From Mesorhizobium_G sp049840935 (lineage in GTDB: Bacteria > Pseudomonadota > Alphaproteobacteria > Rhizobiales > Rhizobiaceae), in assembly GCA_049840935.1 (NCBI GenBank), contig JASGJA010000025.1, positions 62,001 to 126,000 on the forward strand: DNA of 64,000 bases, given 5' to 3'. The notes beneath the pieces are model-generated. The model was given only the letters and a program-made list of their open reading frames with translations, was not told the origin of the DNA and did not search any database. This document shows, one piece after another, positions 32,922 through 41,990 of the stretch (positions are counted from its first letter, which is position 1; each line of letters begins with the position of its first letter). Both the position numbers and the translations under genes were made by a program.

Positions 32922-35474
32922 TCACTTCATTTCCAGCAAGCGTTCCAGATAGCTCCGCTCCAGTTCGGGGCTAAGCGCGTTGCCAAGCCGCTTGCGAATT
33001 GCCTCCAGAATTTGCCGCGCGCGCTGAGCGTCGATTTCGTCGGGCACGCGAGTGGTGTCGCCATCGTCGGGCCCGCGTGTCGCTCGCGGTCTGCCAAGCG
33101 GGTCGCGATCTGAGCTTTGTTGACGGTCGCCTTCCTGACCGTTGCCCTGATCGCCCTGCATGGCTTGTTGCATTTGCTGCATCATGTCCTGCGCGCCGCG
33201 CCGTAGCGCTTCAAGCGCTTGGCCTTGGTGGCCAGTCGCGCGTTCGCCTTCGCTTTGGCCAAGCGCGCCCTGCGCTTCGCCCATCTGCTTTCCGGCCTCG
33301 CCAAAACCCTCGCCCGGCTTGATGCCCATGCCTTCCAGACCTTGGGTCAGCTTGTCCAGCTCGCTTTGCAGCTTGCCCTGGCCTTCCTGCAGTTGCTTCA
33401 TGGCATCGGCGAATTCCTCCGGCGTCATTGGTCGATCGCCATTCTGCCCTTGTTGTCCTTGCTCGCCCTGCTGACCGGGGTCGCCCTGTTCGGATTGCTG
33501 TTGTTGGCGCTGGTCGAGCCGATGCGTCTCGTTCATCATTTCCTGCTGGCGACGCATAATTTCGCCGAGCTTATTCATCTGCTGGCGCATTTCGCTCTGC
33601 TGGCCGTTCTGACCCTGCTGTGGTTTCGCGGCCTGCAAATTGTTCATCATGTCTTCGAGCTGCGCGAGCAAATCCTCAGCCGCGTCGCGGTTGCCGGATT
33701 TGGCCTGCTTCTCGATATCGTCCAGCATTTTCTGCAAATCCTGCTCGCGCAGCATCCTGTCAGATGGCTGTGCCTGCATGTTTGGATTTTGCTGCGCGCG
33801 TTCCGCGAACTCGCGAAGATATTCGCGCATCGCCTGCCGCAGTTCCTTCATCAGCTTTTCGATTTCCTGATCGCTCGCGCCGCGCTCCAGCGCCTGCTTG
33901 AGCGCTTCGCGCGCCTGCTTGAGCCGCTTTTCCGCGTCGCTCAAATCACCGTTTTCGATGCCCAGCGCCAAGTCCCAGAAATAGCTCGAAGCCTCACGCA
34001 TTTGATCGTCATTGTCAGCGTGGTCCAGCATCGAACGGCCTACGGAAAGGCCAAGAAACTGCGCGGGCACGTCAAACGTATCTTCAGGCCGCAGCGTGAT
34101 TGCGTCGATCAGATCCAGCGCGTCGTTCTTGCGGTTGGCGTCCAACGAGAAAATCCTGCGCTGCTCGATCACCGCTTTGGCGAGCGGGTTGGTGAACGGG
34201 CGTTCGGGTAATATGAACTCTTTCGTTTCGCTCAGCGAGGTCTGGCCGGCGGCATCCGTTGCCTGCAAAGTGAGCCGCACTTTCGATCCCGCCCACACAT
34301 GTTCGGTCAGATCGCGCGACGTTTTGGCACTTGCCGGCTTTGCCCCTTTGCGTGGCAACGCAAGCTTCAACTCGGGCTTTTCGTAAAGCGGCTTGGCTTG
34401 CGGTCCGGAAGCTTCGGCTAGCGCGAAATTTGCCTGTGCGGCGGTCGCCCCATAATCGTCGGTAATTTGATAATGCAGTTCAAGCGTACCATTCAGCGCT
34501 TGCGTCGGTTCGCCCGAGAAATGGATCGTCGGTGGATTGTCCGGTATGACCGTAAAATCCCACTGCGCAAGTTCGGCTTCACCATTACGCAAATGCGCAG
34601 AGCCGTTTTCGCGCACTTTCATCACAAACTGACGGTTGGCAGATTTTGCCACCGCAGCATCTTGGGGGCCGTCTGGCTGCTCGCCCTTGGGATCGATAAT
34701 GCGCTCTCCGGCAGGGGTGACATAGCCGAACGCTTCGTCGCCATTCCCGCCGGTAACGCGCAGCGCCAGCTCGCTGCCTGCCGGAACGGTAAAGCTTTTC
34801 GTGTCGCGATGTGCTTCCGAGGTCAGGAATATTGGCGCTTTGCCTGTGTAACCCGGCGGCGTAATCCACGCATCAACACGCGGCGGTATGGTCACAACAC
34901 CCGCACCCGGCTGAAACGCATCGCTCAGGCGTCCACCCGTCGAACCATACGAATAGGCAAAGGCGGTCGCGACCAGCAATGCAGCGATTGAACGCAACGC
35001 CCACGGATCACGTTCCGGCACGCGCGGGCGCGGTGTGTCGCCGCCAAGGCTGCGCAGCTTGTCAGCCATGCGCCTCCGGTGCTCGCGCCACAGCGCATCA
35101 CCGAAACTATCGGCTTTGCCGCCCGGCTGCTCGAATTGCACCTGCACGGGCGTATGCTTGAGTTGGTTGGCTGCTTCGACCCGCCGGTCAACTTCTGCCG
35201 CAGTCGGAAACCGGAATCGCCGCAGCAGCGTCAGCGCGCCAAGGCCACCCAGCGCGAAAATCGAGAGCAGGCCGAGCCGGATCTGATCCTGCACCCCGCG
35301 AAACAGCCCGAACCACGACGCCGCAAGGAAAAGCGCAAGAACCAGTAGGAACGGCAGGAAAAGCGGCCACAGCCGTTCAACGATGATCGCGGCCCGCACG
35401 GCAAAACGCGAGCCACGCAGCGAGCGCAGCGCTTTCGTGTCTTGGGTGGTGTCGGTCGGCTCTATCGTCATCAA
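32922..35474 (-). CDS. DUF4175 (TIGR02302) large membrane protein
   Basis: The 850-residue protein has two or three N-terminal membrane helices (LWPLFLPFLLVLALFLAASW and LLSIFALGGLGALTLL), plus a third near residue 165. A large periplasmic part has beta-rich repeats (RVDAWITPPGYTGKAPIFL, VIPDNPPTIHFSGEPTQA). A long helical, Gln/Gly/Met-rich stretch follows at about residues 590-800 (QQGEQGQQGQNGD, MQQMQQAMQGDQGNGQ), and the C-terminus reads RRARQILEAIRKRL-like. This family is conserved near lysA/argH in Rhizobiales. The function is unknown; an envelope role is inferred from topology. The gene is convergent with the response regulator. Confidence 0.87.
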   Translation of the reverse strand: MMTIEPTDTTQDTKALRSLRGSRFAVRAAIIVERLWPLFLPFLLVLALFLAASWFGLFRGVQDQIRLGLLSIFALGGLGALTLLRRFRFPTAAEVDRRVEAANQLKHTPVQVQFEQPGGKADSFGDALWREHRRRMADKLRSLGGDTPRPRVPERDPWALRSIAALLVATAFAYSYGSTGGRLSDAFQPGAGVVTIPPRVDAWITPPGYTGKAPIFLTSEAHRDTKSFTVPAGSELALRVTGGNGDEAFGYVTPAGERIIDPKGEQPDGPQDAAVAKSANRQFVMKVRENGSAHLRNGEAELAQWDFTVIPDNPPTIHFSGEPTQALNGTLELHYQITDDYGATAAQANFALAEASGPQAKPLYEKPELKLALPRKGAKPASAKTSRDLTEHVWAGSKVRLTLQATDAAGQTSLSETKEFILPERPFTNPLAKAVIEQRRIFSLDANRKNDALDLIDAITLRPEDTFDVPAQFLGLSVGRSMLDHADNDDQMREASSYFWDLALGIENGDLSDAEKRLKQAREALKQALERGASDQEIEKLMKELRQAMREYLREFAERAQQNPNMQAQPSDRMLREQDLQKMLDDIEKQAKSGNRDAAEDLLAQLEDMMNNLQAAKPQQGQNGQQSEMRQQMNKLGEIMRRQQEMMNETHRLDQRQQQQSEQGDPGQQGEQGQQGQNGDRPMTPEEFADAMKQLQEGQGKLQSELDKLTQGLEGMGIKPGEGFGEAGKQMGEAQGALGQSEGERATGHQGQALEALRRGAQDMMQQMQQAMQGDQGNGQEGDRQQSSDRDPLGRPRATRGPDDGDTTRVPDEIDAQRARQILEAIRKRLGNALSPELERSYLERLLEMK

Positions 35475-35567
35475 GCGTCCTGTGCGGCCCGGATTCGAGC
35501 CGCCTCAGAAAGCAACATAACATCAATAAGGGCCGTGGCGAGGCAGAATAGCGAAATCGTGAACGCG

Positions 35568-36836
35568 CTATGTCAGCCAATCAGGCATGGAATCCAGCCC
35601 GATCAACTCTTCATAGCTCGGCCTTGGCCGCACCACATGGAAGCGGTCGCCATCCACCAGAACTTCCGGCACGAGCAGCCGCGTATTGTACGTGCCTGCC
35701 TGCACCGCGCCATAAGCGCCAGCCGTTCCCACGGCGATCAGATCGCCTGATTTTAGTTCGGGCAAGTCGCGATCCTGCGCCAGAAAATCGCCCGTTTCGC
35801 AGACCGGTCCCACAATGTCGGCTCGAATGCGCGGGCCGCTGGCAGCAGTTTGCACCACCGGGCGAATTTCATGGAACGCTTCGTAGAGGGTAGGGCGAAT
35901 GAGATCATTCATCGCCGCATCGACGATGACGAAATTCTTTGCCTCGCCTTCCTTCACATAGATGACTTCAGCGACCAGTATGCCGGCATTGCCCGCAATC
36001 AAACGGCCCGGCTCAAAGATCACCTTAACGTCAAGTTCCGTCGTGTGCTTCTTCACGATCTGCGCATATTCGTCGGGTAGCGGCGGCGGGCTGTTGTCGA
36101 AGTGATAGGGAACGCCAAGACCGCCGCCGAGGTCTATGTGCTCAATTGCGTGGCCGTCCGCCTTCAGCGTCGCAACCAGTTCTGCCAGCAGCGCAAATGC
36201 AGAGTCAAACGGCTGCAAGTCGGTGATCTGGCTGCCGATATGCATGTCGATGCCGACGACCTTTATACCCGGCAGCTTTGCCGCGTTGGCATAAACTTCG
36301 CGCGCCCGCTTCCACGGAATGCCGAACTTGTTTTCAGCCTTACCGGTGGCGATCTTCTTGTGCGTCTTGGCGTCGACATCGGGATTGATGCGAACCGAAA
36401 TATTTGCCGTGCGCCCCGCCTTTACAGCGCGCTTCGAAAGCAATTCCAGTTCCGGCTCGGACTCGACGTTGAAGCAATAAATCCCTGCTTCCAGTCCGAA
36501 ATCCATCTCATGCGGCGTCTTGCCAACGCCGGAGAACATGATTTTCGAGGCCGGAATTCCTGCGGCCAGCGCGCGGCGTAGCTCGCCTTCGGATACTACA
36601 TCGGCGCCTGCGCCAAGCTTTGCCAATGTGCGCAACACAGCCTGATTGGAATTTGCTTTCATGGCGTAGCAGACAAGCGAATCCAGCCCGTTGAACGCCT
36701 CGCTGAATACGCGATAATGCCGCGTCAGCGTTGCCGTGGAATAGCAATAAAATGGCGTGCCGACCGCTGCCGCGATTTGCGGAACAGGCACGTCCTCGGC
36801 ATGAAGAACGCCGTCCCGATACTCGAAATGGTTCAC
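35568..36836 (-). CDS. lysA: diaminopimelate decarboxylase
   Basis: The 422-residue PLP enzyme makes lysine from meso-DAP. The PLP lysine is in LVCYAMKANSN (about residue 59). HIGSQITDL supplies a cofactor-binding His, DLGGGLGVPY the glycine loop, and EPGRLIAGNAGIL the phosphate-binding region. GPVCETGDFLAQDR carries the active-site Cys-Glu from the partner subunit. Length and ends are normal. It follows the LptM-like lipoprotein gene by 14 bases and is downstream of argH, giving argH-lptM-lysA on one strand. Confidence 0.96.
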   Translation of the reverse strand: MNHFEYRDGVLHAEDVPVPQIAAAVGTPFYCYSTATLTRHYRVFSEAFNGLDSLVCYAMKANSNQAVLRTLAKLGAGADVVSEGELRRALAAGIPASKIMFSGVGKTPHEMDFGLEAGIYCFNVESEPELELLSKRAVKAGRTANISVRINPDVDAKTHKKIATGKAENKFGIPWKRAREVYANAAKLPGIKVVGIDMHIGSQITDLQPFDSAFALLAELVATLKADGHAIEHIDLGGGLGVPYHFDNSPPPLPDEYAQIVKKHTTELDVKVIFEPGRLIAGNAGILVAEVIYVKEGEAKNFVIVDAAMNDLIRPTLYEAFHEIRPVVQTAASGPRIRADIVGPVCETGDFLAQDRDLPELKSGDLIAVGTAGAYGAVQAGTYNTRLLVPEVLVDGDRFHVVRPRPSYEELIGLDSMPDWLT

Positions 36837-36850
36837 TTGAATTGTTCCTG

Positions 36851-37057
36851 CTAAAGCAGCTTGTCTAGAATAAAGGGCCTGTCTTCCACGGGTGCGGGTT
36901 TTTCCGGCGGAAGCGGTTGTTTGTTGCGCTCAGCGTCTTTTCGCGCATCGATGGACGCTTGATAGGGCGTGTCGAGCGCAGCTTTTCGCCCGCAGCCGGA
37001 AACAGCCACAATCGCGCCGATCAGCACAAGTGATGCAAACAATCTGCTGCCGCTCAT
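36851..37057 (-). CDS. lptM: LptM-like small lipoprotein (YifL family)
   Basis: The 68-residue lipoprotein begins at ATG 37057 with a signal (RLFASLVLIGAIVAVSGC) and lipobox VSGC. The mature N-terminus CGRKAALDTP matches the CGxKGPLxxP-like family motif, though it has Ala where most have Gly. The rest is a short charged and Pro-rich tail (PLPPEKPAPVED). LptM helps LptD mature in E. coli, and the gene is classically found beside lysA, as here. The assignment rests on that motif plus context. Confidence 0.83.
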   Translation of the reverse strand: MSGSRLFASLVLIGAIVAVSGCGRKAALDTPYQASIDARKDAERNKQPLPPEKPAPVEDRPFILDKLL

Positions 37058-37148
37058 AGATCTTTCCCAATGCAATGCGCAGATGCTTCTAGCCGAGTTT
37101 TTCTGCTTTTGCATCAACTAGGTTTGGCCTGTGTGGTTCACCCCACCC

Positions 37149-37276
37149 GGCCCTTTGGGCCACCCTCCCCATCGAGGGGAGGGAGGGTGCTAGCTATCCA
37201 AGCGGTGCTACAAGCGAAAAACCGCGCGGGGCAAACTCCCTCCCTCCCCTCGATGGGGAGGGTGGCCCGAAGGGCC
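37149..37276. repeat. palindromic repeat element with 39-bp inverted arms (argH-lptM gap)
   Basis: Arms at 37149-37187 and 37238-37276 are reverse complements with one mismatch. They read GGCCCTTTGGGCC then ACCCTCCCCATCGAGGGG on the left. The 50-base centre is unrelated sequence. Each arm holds its own smaller hairpins. The unit sits between the argH stop and the lptM start, both leftward. It is built like the elements at 41.0 and 47.8 kb but has a different sequence. A transcript would fold into a very stable long stem. Confidence 0.85.
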
Positions 37277-37320
37277 GGGGGGGTGCCACCGCCGGGTGGG
37301 GTGCCACCACAATAAGACGT

Positions 37321-38715
37321 CTACTTCATTCGCTTGCGCCAGTACCTTATCTGCTTGCGCACTTCGGAGGGCGCGGTGCCGCCAAACGACGTCCGGCTTT
37401 TCACCGAGTTCTGCACAGTCAACACCGAAAACACGTCGTCCGTAATGCCATCATGAATTGAGCGGAAGTCCTCAAGCGTCAGCCGGTCCAACGGCAGCTT
37501 CTTCTGCTCCGCCAGCGCCACGGCGCGACCTGTCACATGATGCGCCTCACGGAAGGGTAGACCAAGCGTGCGCACCAGCCAGTCGGCAAGGTCGGTTGCG
37601 GTTGCGTAGCCGGAACCCGCAGCCTTTTTCATGGCAACGGTGTTGATCGTCATGTCACGCACCATGCCGGTCATGGCTGCCAGCATAAGGTCGAGCGTTT
37701 CGGCAGCGTCGAACACGGCTTCCTTGTCTTCCTGCATGTCCTTGGAATAGGCGAGCGGCAAGCCCTTCATCACGGTCAGCAGCCCGACCAGATGGCCATT
37801 GACGCGACCGGTCTTGGCGCGCACCAACTCTGCGGCGTCGGGGTTCTTCTTCTGCGGCATGATTGATGAGCCGGTGGAGTAGCTGTCCGACAGCCGTACG
37901 AACCCGAATTGCGGCGTGGACCAGATCACAATCTCTTCCGCTAACCGTGAAAGATGCGTAGCGCAAATCGCCGCTACAGATAAGAACTCCAGCGCAAAGT
38001 CACGATCCGAAACGCTGTCCAGCGAATTGCGTGTTGGCTCGCGGAAGCCAAGCGCCTTGGCCGTCATATGCCGATCGATTGGAAAGCCGGTGCCAGCCAG
38101 CGCTGCCGCGCCCAGTGGGCTTTCATTCATGCGCACTGCCGCATCCTTTGCCCGCGACAAATCCCGCGCAAACATCTCCACATAGGCCATGCAATGGTGG
38201 CCGAAGGTCACGGGCTGTGCGGTCTGCAAATGGGTGAAGCCGGGCATTACCGTTGCTGCATGTTCTTCGGCGCGATCCAGAAACGCAGCAATCAATTCTT
38301 TGAGAGCTTCCGCCACGCGCAGCGTCTCATCTTTAACCCAAAGGCGGAAATCCACCGCGACCTGATCGTTGCGCGAGCGTGCCGTGTGCAGCCGTCCCGC
38401 GGCCGGTCCGATCAACTCAGCCAGCCGCGCTTCGACATTCATGTGAATGTCTTCAAGCTTAGCGGAAAACTCGAACTTTCCGGCCTCGATGTCCTTCAAA
38501 ATGGCGTTCAGGCCGTCTTCGATCTTCTTCTGATCGTCTGCCGTGATGATGCCTTTTTCGGCCAGCATTCGGGAATGCGCGATGGAGCCGCGAATGTCCT
38601 GACGGTATAGCTTCCGGTCGAAACCGATGGAGGCATTGATGGCTTCCATGATTGCCGCCGGACCTGAGGCGAAACGTCCGCCCCACATCTGGTTGCTGGT
38701 CTTCTTGTCGCTCAT
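37321..38715 (-). CDS. argH: argininosuccinate lyase
   Basis: The 464-residue enzyme is of normal length and begins at ATG 38715 (SDKKTSNQMWGGRFASG). Family landmarks: DIHMNVEARL, GRLHTARSRNDQVA, VMPGFTHLQTAQPVTFGHH, and the signature GSSIMPQKKNPDAAELVR (about residues 283-300) with the catalytic Ser. It cleaves argininosuccinate to arginine and fumarate in the cytosol. It is divergent from tlpA, with 32 bases between the two start codons, so their promoters must overlap. A palindromic repeat follows its stop. Confidence 0.96.
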   Translation of the reverse strand: MSDKKTSNQMWGGRFASGPAAIMEAINASIGFDRKLYRQDIRGSIAHSRMLAEKGIITADDQKKIEDGLNAILKDIEAGKFEFSAKLEDIHMNVEARLAELIGPAAGRLHTARSRNDQVAVDFRLWVKDETLRVAEALKELIAAFLDRAEEHAATVMPGFTHLQTAQPVTFGHHCMAYVEMFARDLSRAKDAAVRMNESPLGAAALAGTGFPIDRHMTAKALGFREPTRNSLDSVSDRDFALEFLSVAAICATHLSRLAEEIVIWSTPQFGFVRLSDSYSTGSSIMPQKKNPDAAELVRAKTGRVNGHLVGLLTVMKGLPLAYSKDMQEDKEAVFDAAETLDLMLAAMTGMVRDMTINTVAMKKAAGSGYATATDLADWLVRTLGLPFREAHHVTGRAVALAEQKKLPLDRLTLEDFRSIHDGITDDVFSVLTVQNSVKSRTSFGGTAPSEVRKQIRYWRKRMK

Positions 38716-38747
38716 TGCTATAAACCCGCTACCGGAGAATTGACCGC

Positions 38748-39443
38748 ATGCCCGAAGACAAGCAGACCAGATTATTCCCACCGCTGCGGCTGATCGTGCT
38801 CGCGGCGCTCGCCGGTCTGGCTGTCGGCGCGGCTGCGGTATATGTCACTGGCGGGCTGGAACGCAACATGTCAGCCGATGCGCCGCAAGCAATTGATGCT
38901 GCCGCCACGCCTCAAGACACCGCCTGCGCCGCCAAAGCCGAGACTGCGAAGGCCGTCGCCGCTGCTGCAACGGGCGATGTTGCGGCCATGCTGCCTGCCG
39001 ATCCGCCGCGCTCGCTCGCATCGCTTGCGTTCAATGATCCAAATGGCAAGCCCATGACCATCGCGGATCGTTCGGGCAAAACCGTACTACTCAATCTATG
39101 GGCGACATGGTGCGCCCCGTGCCGTGCCGAAATGCCCGCGCTCGACCAATTACAGCGTGACAAGGGCAGCGATGCATTTGAGGTCGTGGCGGTCAATGTC
39201 GATACGGGCGACGACACCAAGCCGCGCAAGTTTCTTGAGGAAACGAATGTGCATTCGCTGGCCTACTATCGCGAAAACACGCTGTCCCTTTTTGAAAGCT
39301 TGAAGAAACAGGGGCTTGCGCTTGGCCTGCCCGTCACACTTCTGATCGACAAGGACGGTTGCCTCGTTGCGAGCATGAACGGTCCTGCCGAATGGTCCGG
39401 TGCGGATGCCCATCGCCTGATCGATAAAGAATTAGGCGGCTAA
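38748..39443 (+). CDS. tlpA: TlpA-type membrane-anchored thiol:disulfide interchange protein
   Basis: The 231-residue protein has one N-terminal membrane helix (LRLIVLAALAGLAVGAAAVYV), an Ala-rich linker, and a periplasmic thioredoxin fold. The active site is LWATWCAPCRAEMPAL (CxPC, about residues 120-123). The cis-Pro loop is LGLPVTLLIDKDG. An extra cysteine pair is not obvious apart from one in the linker (DTACAAK) and one near the end (DGCLVAS). It keeps cytochrome c or copper-centre cysteines reduced. Its start is 32 bases from the divergent argH start. Confidence 0.92.
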   Translation: MPEDKQTRLFPPLRLIVLAALAGLAVGAAAVYVTGGLERNMSADAPQAIDAAATPQDTACAAKAETAKAVAAAATGDVAAMLPADPPRSLASLAFNDPNGKPMTIADRSGKTVLLNLWATWCAPCRAEMPALDQLQRDKGSDAFEVVAVNVDTGDDTKPRKFLEETNVHSLAYYRENTLSLFESLKKQGLALGLPVTLLIDKDGCLVASMNGPAEWSGADAHRLIDKELGG

Positions 39444-39486
39444 CTTCCCTTACGTAAGATTTCTCTGGATAATTTCTACCTTTCCG

Positions 39487-39506
39487 TGTGGTTTCACAAA
39501 ACCACA
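39487..39506. promoter_or_regulatory. perfect eight-base inverted repeat upstream of ugpB
   Basis: TGTGGTTT and AAACCACA are separated by CACA. The repeat lies 44 bases after the tlpA stop and 114 bases before the ugpB start. No T tract follows, so an operator is as likely as a terminator. Just downstream, GACTGTCAC (39522-39530) resembles one half of a Pho box, but no properly spaced second half was seen. Confidence 0.3.
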
Positions 39507-39620
39507 ACAAAAGGATTGTGCGACTGTCACAATACGGGAATACTCGCCTTGGCCGTTGGGAGCGAGGGCCACGATAGTTGGTCCGGAGTTCCCTCCATTC
39601 CAACGACAAGGGAGTGAACA

Positions 39621-40916
39621 ATGAATTTTAAAGGCGTTGCTGCCGGCATTGCTGGCGTCGTTACCTTATTCTCCGCTTCATCCGCCTATGCCGTCACCGA
39701 GATTAGCTGGTGGCATGCCATGACCGGTGCGAACAATGAAGTTGTCGATCAACTCTCCAAGGAATTCAACGAGAGCCAGAGCGAATATAAGGTCACTCCG
39801 GTTTTCAAGGGCACCTATCCTGAAACGCTGAATGCTGGCATTGCCGCCTTCCGCGCCAAGCAGGCCCCTACAATTATGCAGGTGTTTGATGCCGGAACGG
39901 GCACGATGATGGCGGCAGAAGGCGCCATCAAGCCGGTTGCCGAAATTCTGTCGATGGGCGACAAGCCGTTCGACAAGAGCCAATATTTGCCGGGCATCGT
40001 CGCGTATTATTCTAAGCCCGACGGCACCATGCTGTCCTTCCCCTACAATTCCTCCTCGCCGATCCTGTATTACAACAAGGATATTTTCCAGAAGGCAGGG
40101 CTCGACGTCGATAATCCGCCAAAGACCTGGAACGAGGTTTGGGACGCTGCCAAGAAAATCAAATCGTCAGGCGCAGCACCTTGCGGCTTCACCTCCACTT
40201 GGCTGACATGGATTTACACGGAAAACTTCGCCGCGTGGAACAATTATCAGTGGGGCACGCAGGAAAACGGCATCGCTGGACCGAACGTCGAATTGAAGGT
40301 CAACGCCGAGCCATTCGTGAAGCATTTTCAGGCGCTGGCCGATCTCGCCAAGGATGGCACGTTCAAATATGGCGGGCGCACCTCCGAGGCGAAGCAAATC
40401 TTCCTCGCCGGTGAATGCGGAATCTTCACCGAATCCTCCGGCGGTCTTGGCGACGTCATCAAATCTGGCATGAACTACGGGACGGGCATGTTGCCTTACG
40501 ACACCGAACCGCAGAACACGATCCCCGGCGGCGCATCGCTTTGGGTGTTCGGCGGCAAGAGCGATGAAGAATACAAGGCGGTTGCTGCCTTCTTCAACTT
40601 CCTGTCTCAGACCGACATTCAGGCGCGCCTGCATCAGGTTTCCGGCTATTTGCCTGTGACGATTGCTGCTTATGAGAAAACCAAAGCCGACGGCTTCTAT
40701 GAAAAGAATCCGGCGCGTGAAATTCCGATCAAGCAGATGATGGGTAAGGCTCCGACGGAAAACTCCAAGGGCGTTCGCCTGCCGAATCTGCCACAGGTTC
40801 GCGACATCATGAACGAGGAGTTCGAGAAGATGCTGGCCGGTCAGGAAACTGCCCAGCAGGCATTGGACAACATAGTTGCGCGTGGCAACGCAGCCATCAA
40901 GGAAGCGAGCCAATAA
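39621..40916 (+). CDS. ugpB: sn-glycerol-3-phosphate ABC transporter, periplasmic binding protein
   Basis: The 431-residue binding protein has a signal peptide ending SSAYAV, then ITEISWWHAMTGANNEV-type sequence (TEISWWHAM is the family hallmark). FNESQSEYKVTPVFKGTYPE, MQVFDAGTGTMMAAEGAI, and FPYNSSSPILYYNKDIF follow. A good ribosome binding site (AAGGGAGTG) precedes the ATG. It captures glycerol-3-phosphate or its diesters. A palindromic repeat with 44-base arms separates it from ugpA, which may let this abundant protein be made in excess of the permease. Confidence 0.95.
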   Translation: MNFKGVAAGIAGVVTLFSASSAYAVTEISWWHAMTGANNEVVDQLSKEFNESQSEYKVTPVFKGTYPETLNAGIAAFRAKQAPTIMQVFDAGTGTMMAAEGAIKPVAEILSMGDKPFDKSQYLPGIVAYYSKPDGTMLSFPYNSSSPILYYNKDIFQKAGLDVDNPPKTWNEVWDAAKKIKSSGAAPCGFTSTWLTWIYTENFAAWNNYQWGTQENGIAGPNVELKVNAEPFVKHFQALADLAKDGTFKYGGRTSEAKQIFLAGECGIFTESSGGLGDVIKSGMNYGTGMLPYDTEPQNTIPGGASLWVFGGKSDEEYKAVAAFFNFLSQTDIQARLHQVSGYLPVTIAAYEKTKADGFYEKNPAREIPIKQMMGKAPTENSKGVRLPNLPQVRDIMNEEFEKMLAGQETAQQALDNIVARGNAAIKEASQ

Positions 40917-40928
40917 CGAGTTAGCAAA

Positions 40929-41073
40929 CCCCTCATCCGCCTGCCGGCACCTTCTCCCTCAAGGGGAGAAGGGAGCGGCGGCAGCCTCTTGTTCCAGTGA
41001 GAAGAGATGCGGAGTGAGGGGGTTATCCGCCTTCTCCCCTTGAGGGAGAAGGTGCCGGCAGGCGGATGAGGGG
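40929..41073. repeat. palindromic repeat element with 44-bp inverted arms inside the ugp operon
   Basis: The arms at 40929-40972 and 41030-41073 are exact reverse complements, starting CCCCTCATCCGCCTGCCGGC on the left. The centre is about 57 bases. The inner part of each arm (CTTCTCCCTCAAGGGGAGAAG) is itself almost palindromic and is shared with the element at 47.7 kb. It lies between ugpB and ugpA, where a stable stem could protect ugpB mRNA or stop part of the transcripts. Confidence 0.9.
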
Positions 41074-41105
41074 TATTTCCCCGACGCGCAACAGCGGAGT
41101 ACCCA

Positions 41106-41990
41106 TTGACCCCACGCGTTGTATTTCCGAACAAAATACTGCCGTATCTGCTGGTTGCTCCGCAGTTGGCAATCACGTTGGTTTTCTTCTATTGGCCTGC
41201 CAGTCAGGCGCTTTACCAATCGATGCTGCGGGAAGACCCGTTCGGCCTGAAATCGCAGTTCGTATGGTTTGCCAATTTCAAGAAGGTTCTTGCGGACCCG
41301 AACTACATAAACTCCATTCACGTCACGGCCATATTCTCCATATCAACGGCGCTGCTCTCGATGGTGGTCGCGTTGATTCTCGCTGTCATGGCCGACAAAG
41401 TCGTGCGCAGCCGCAATCTCTATCGCACGCTGCTGATCTGGCCCTATGCGGTCGCGCCTGCCATTGCGGGCATGTTGTGGCTGTTCCTATTCAATCCATC
41501 CATCGGCTCGCTTGCCTATGCACTGCGCTGGATGGGAATTGCTTGGGATCCGCTGCTTAAGGGCGATCAGGCCATGGTGCTGGTCGTTATGGCGGCTGCG
41601 TGGAAGCAGATCAGCTATAATTTCCTGTTCTTCGTCGCGGGGCTACAGGCCATTCCAAAAACACTGATCGAAGCTGCCGCCATTGATGGCGCGCGAGAGT
41701 TCAAGCGTTTCTGGACAATCGTGTTTCCGCTGCTCGCGCCCACCACATTCTTCCTGCTGGTGGTGAACACTGTTTATGCCTTCTTCGACACCTTCGGCAT
41801 TATCCATGCGGTCACCGGCGGCGGCCCCGGCAAAGCCACCGAAACGCTGGTCTACAAGGTTTACAATGATGGCTTCGTCAATCTGATCCTCGGCGATTTA
41901 GCCGCCCAATCAGTGATCCTTATGGTCATTGTCATCGCACTCACCGCCGTCCAATTCCGCTATGTGGAAAGGAAGGTGCATTATGGCTGA
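41106..41990 (+). CDS. ugpA: sn-glycerol-3-phosphate ABC transporter permease UgpA
   Basis: The 294-residue inner-membrane permease has six spans. The sequence VVFPNKILPYLLVAPQLAIT begins the first, and ATLIEAAAIDG-like EAA motif (LIEAAAIDGAREFKRFWTIV) faces the ATPase. The start is TTG at 41106 with CGGAG upstream; no in-frame ATG lies near, and this N-terminus matches what is expected for UgpA. It overlaps ugpE by eight bases. Confidence 0.93.
   Translation: MTPRVVFPNKILPYLLVAPQLAITLVFFYWPASQALYQSMLREDPFGLKSQFVWFANFKKVLADPNYINSIHVTAIFSISTALLSMVVALILAVMADKVVRSRNLYRTLLIWPYAVAPAIAGMLWLFLFNPSIGSLAYALRWMGIAWDPLLKGDQAMVLVVMAAAWKQISYNFLFFVAGLQAIPKTLIEAAAIDGAREFKRFWTIVFPLLAPTTFFLLVVNTVYAFFDTFGIIHAVTGGGPGKATETLVYKVYNDGFVNLILGDLAAQSVILMVIVIALTAVQFRYVERKVHYG

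Noticed and set aside
33219..34211. 330-residue open frame opposite the DUF4175 gene
   Set aside because: It lies entirely inside a well-supported gene on the other strand, has a Leu/Ala/His-rich composition caused by Gln-rich coding on the opposite strand, and has no ribosome binding site or domain.
39522..39530. Full Pho box upstream of ugpB
   Set aside because: Only one CTGTCAC half is present; no second half at 11-base spacing.
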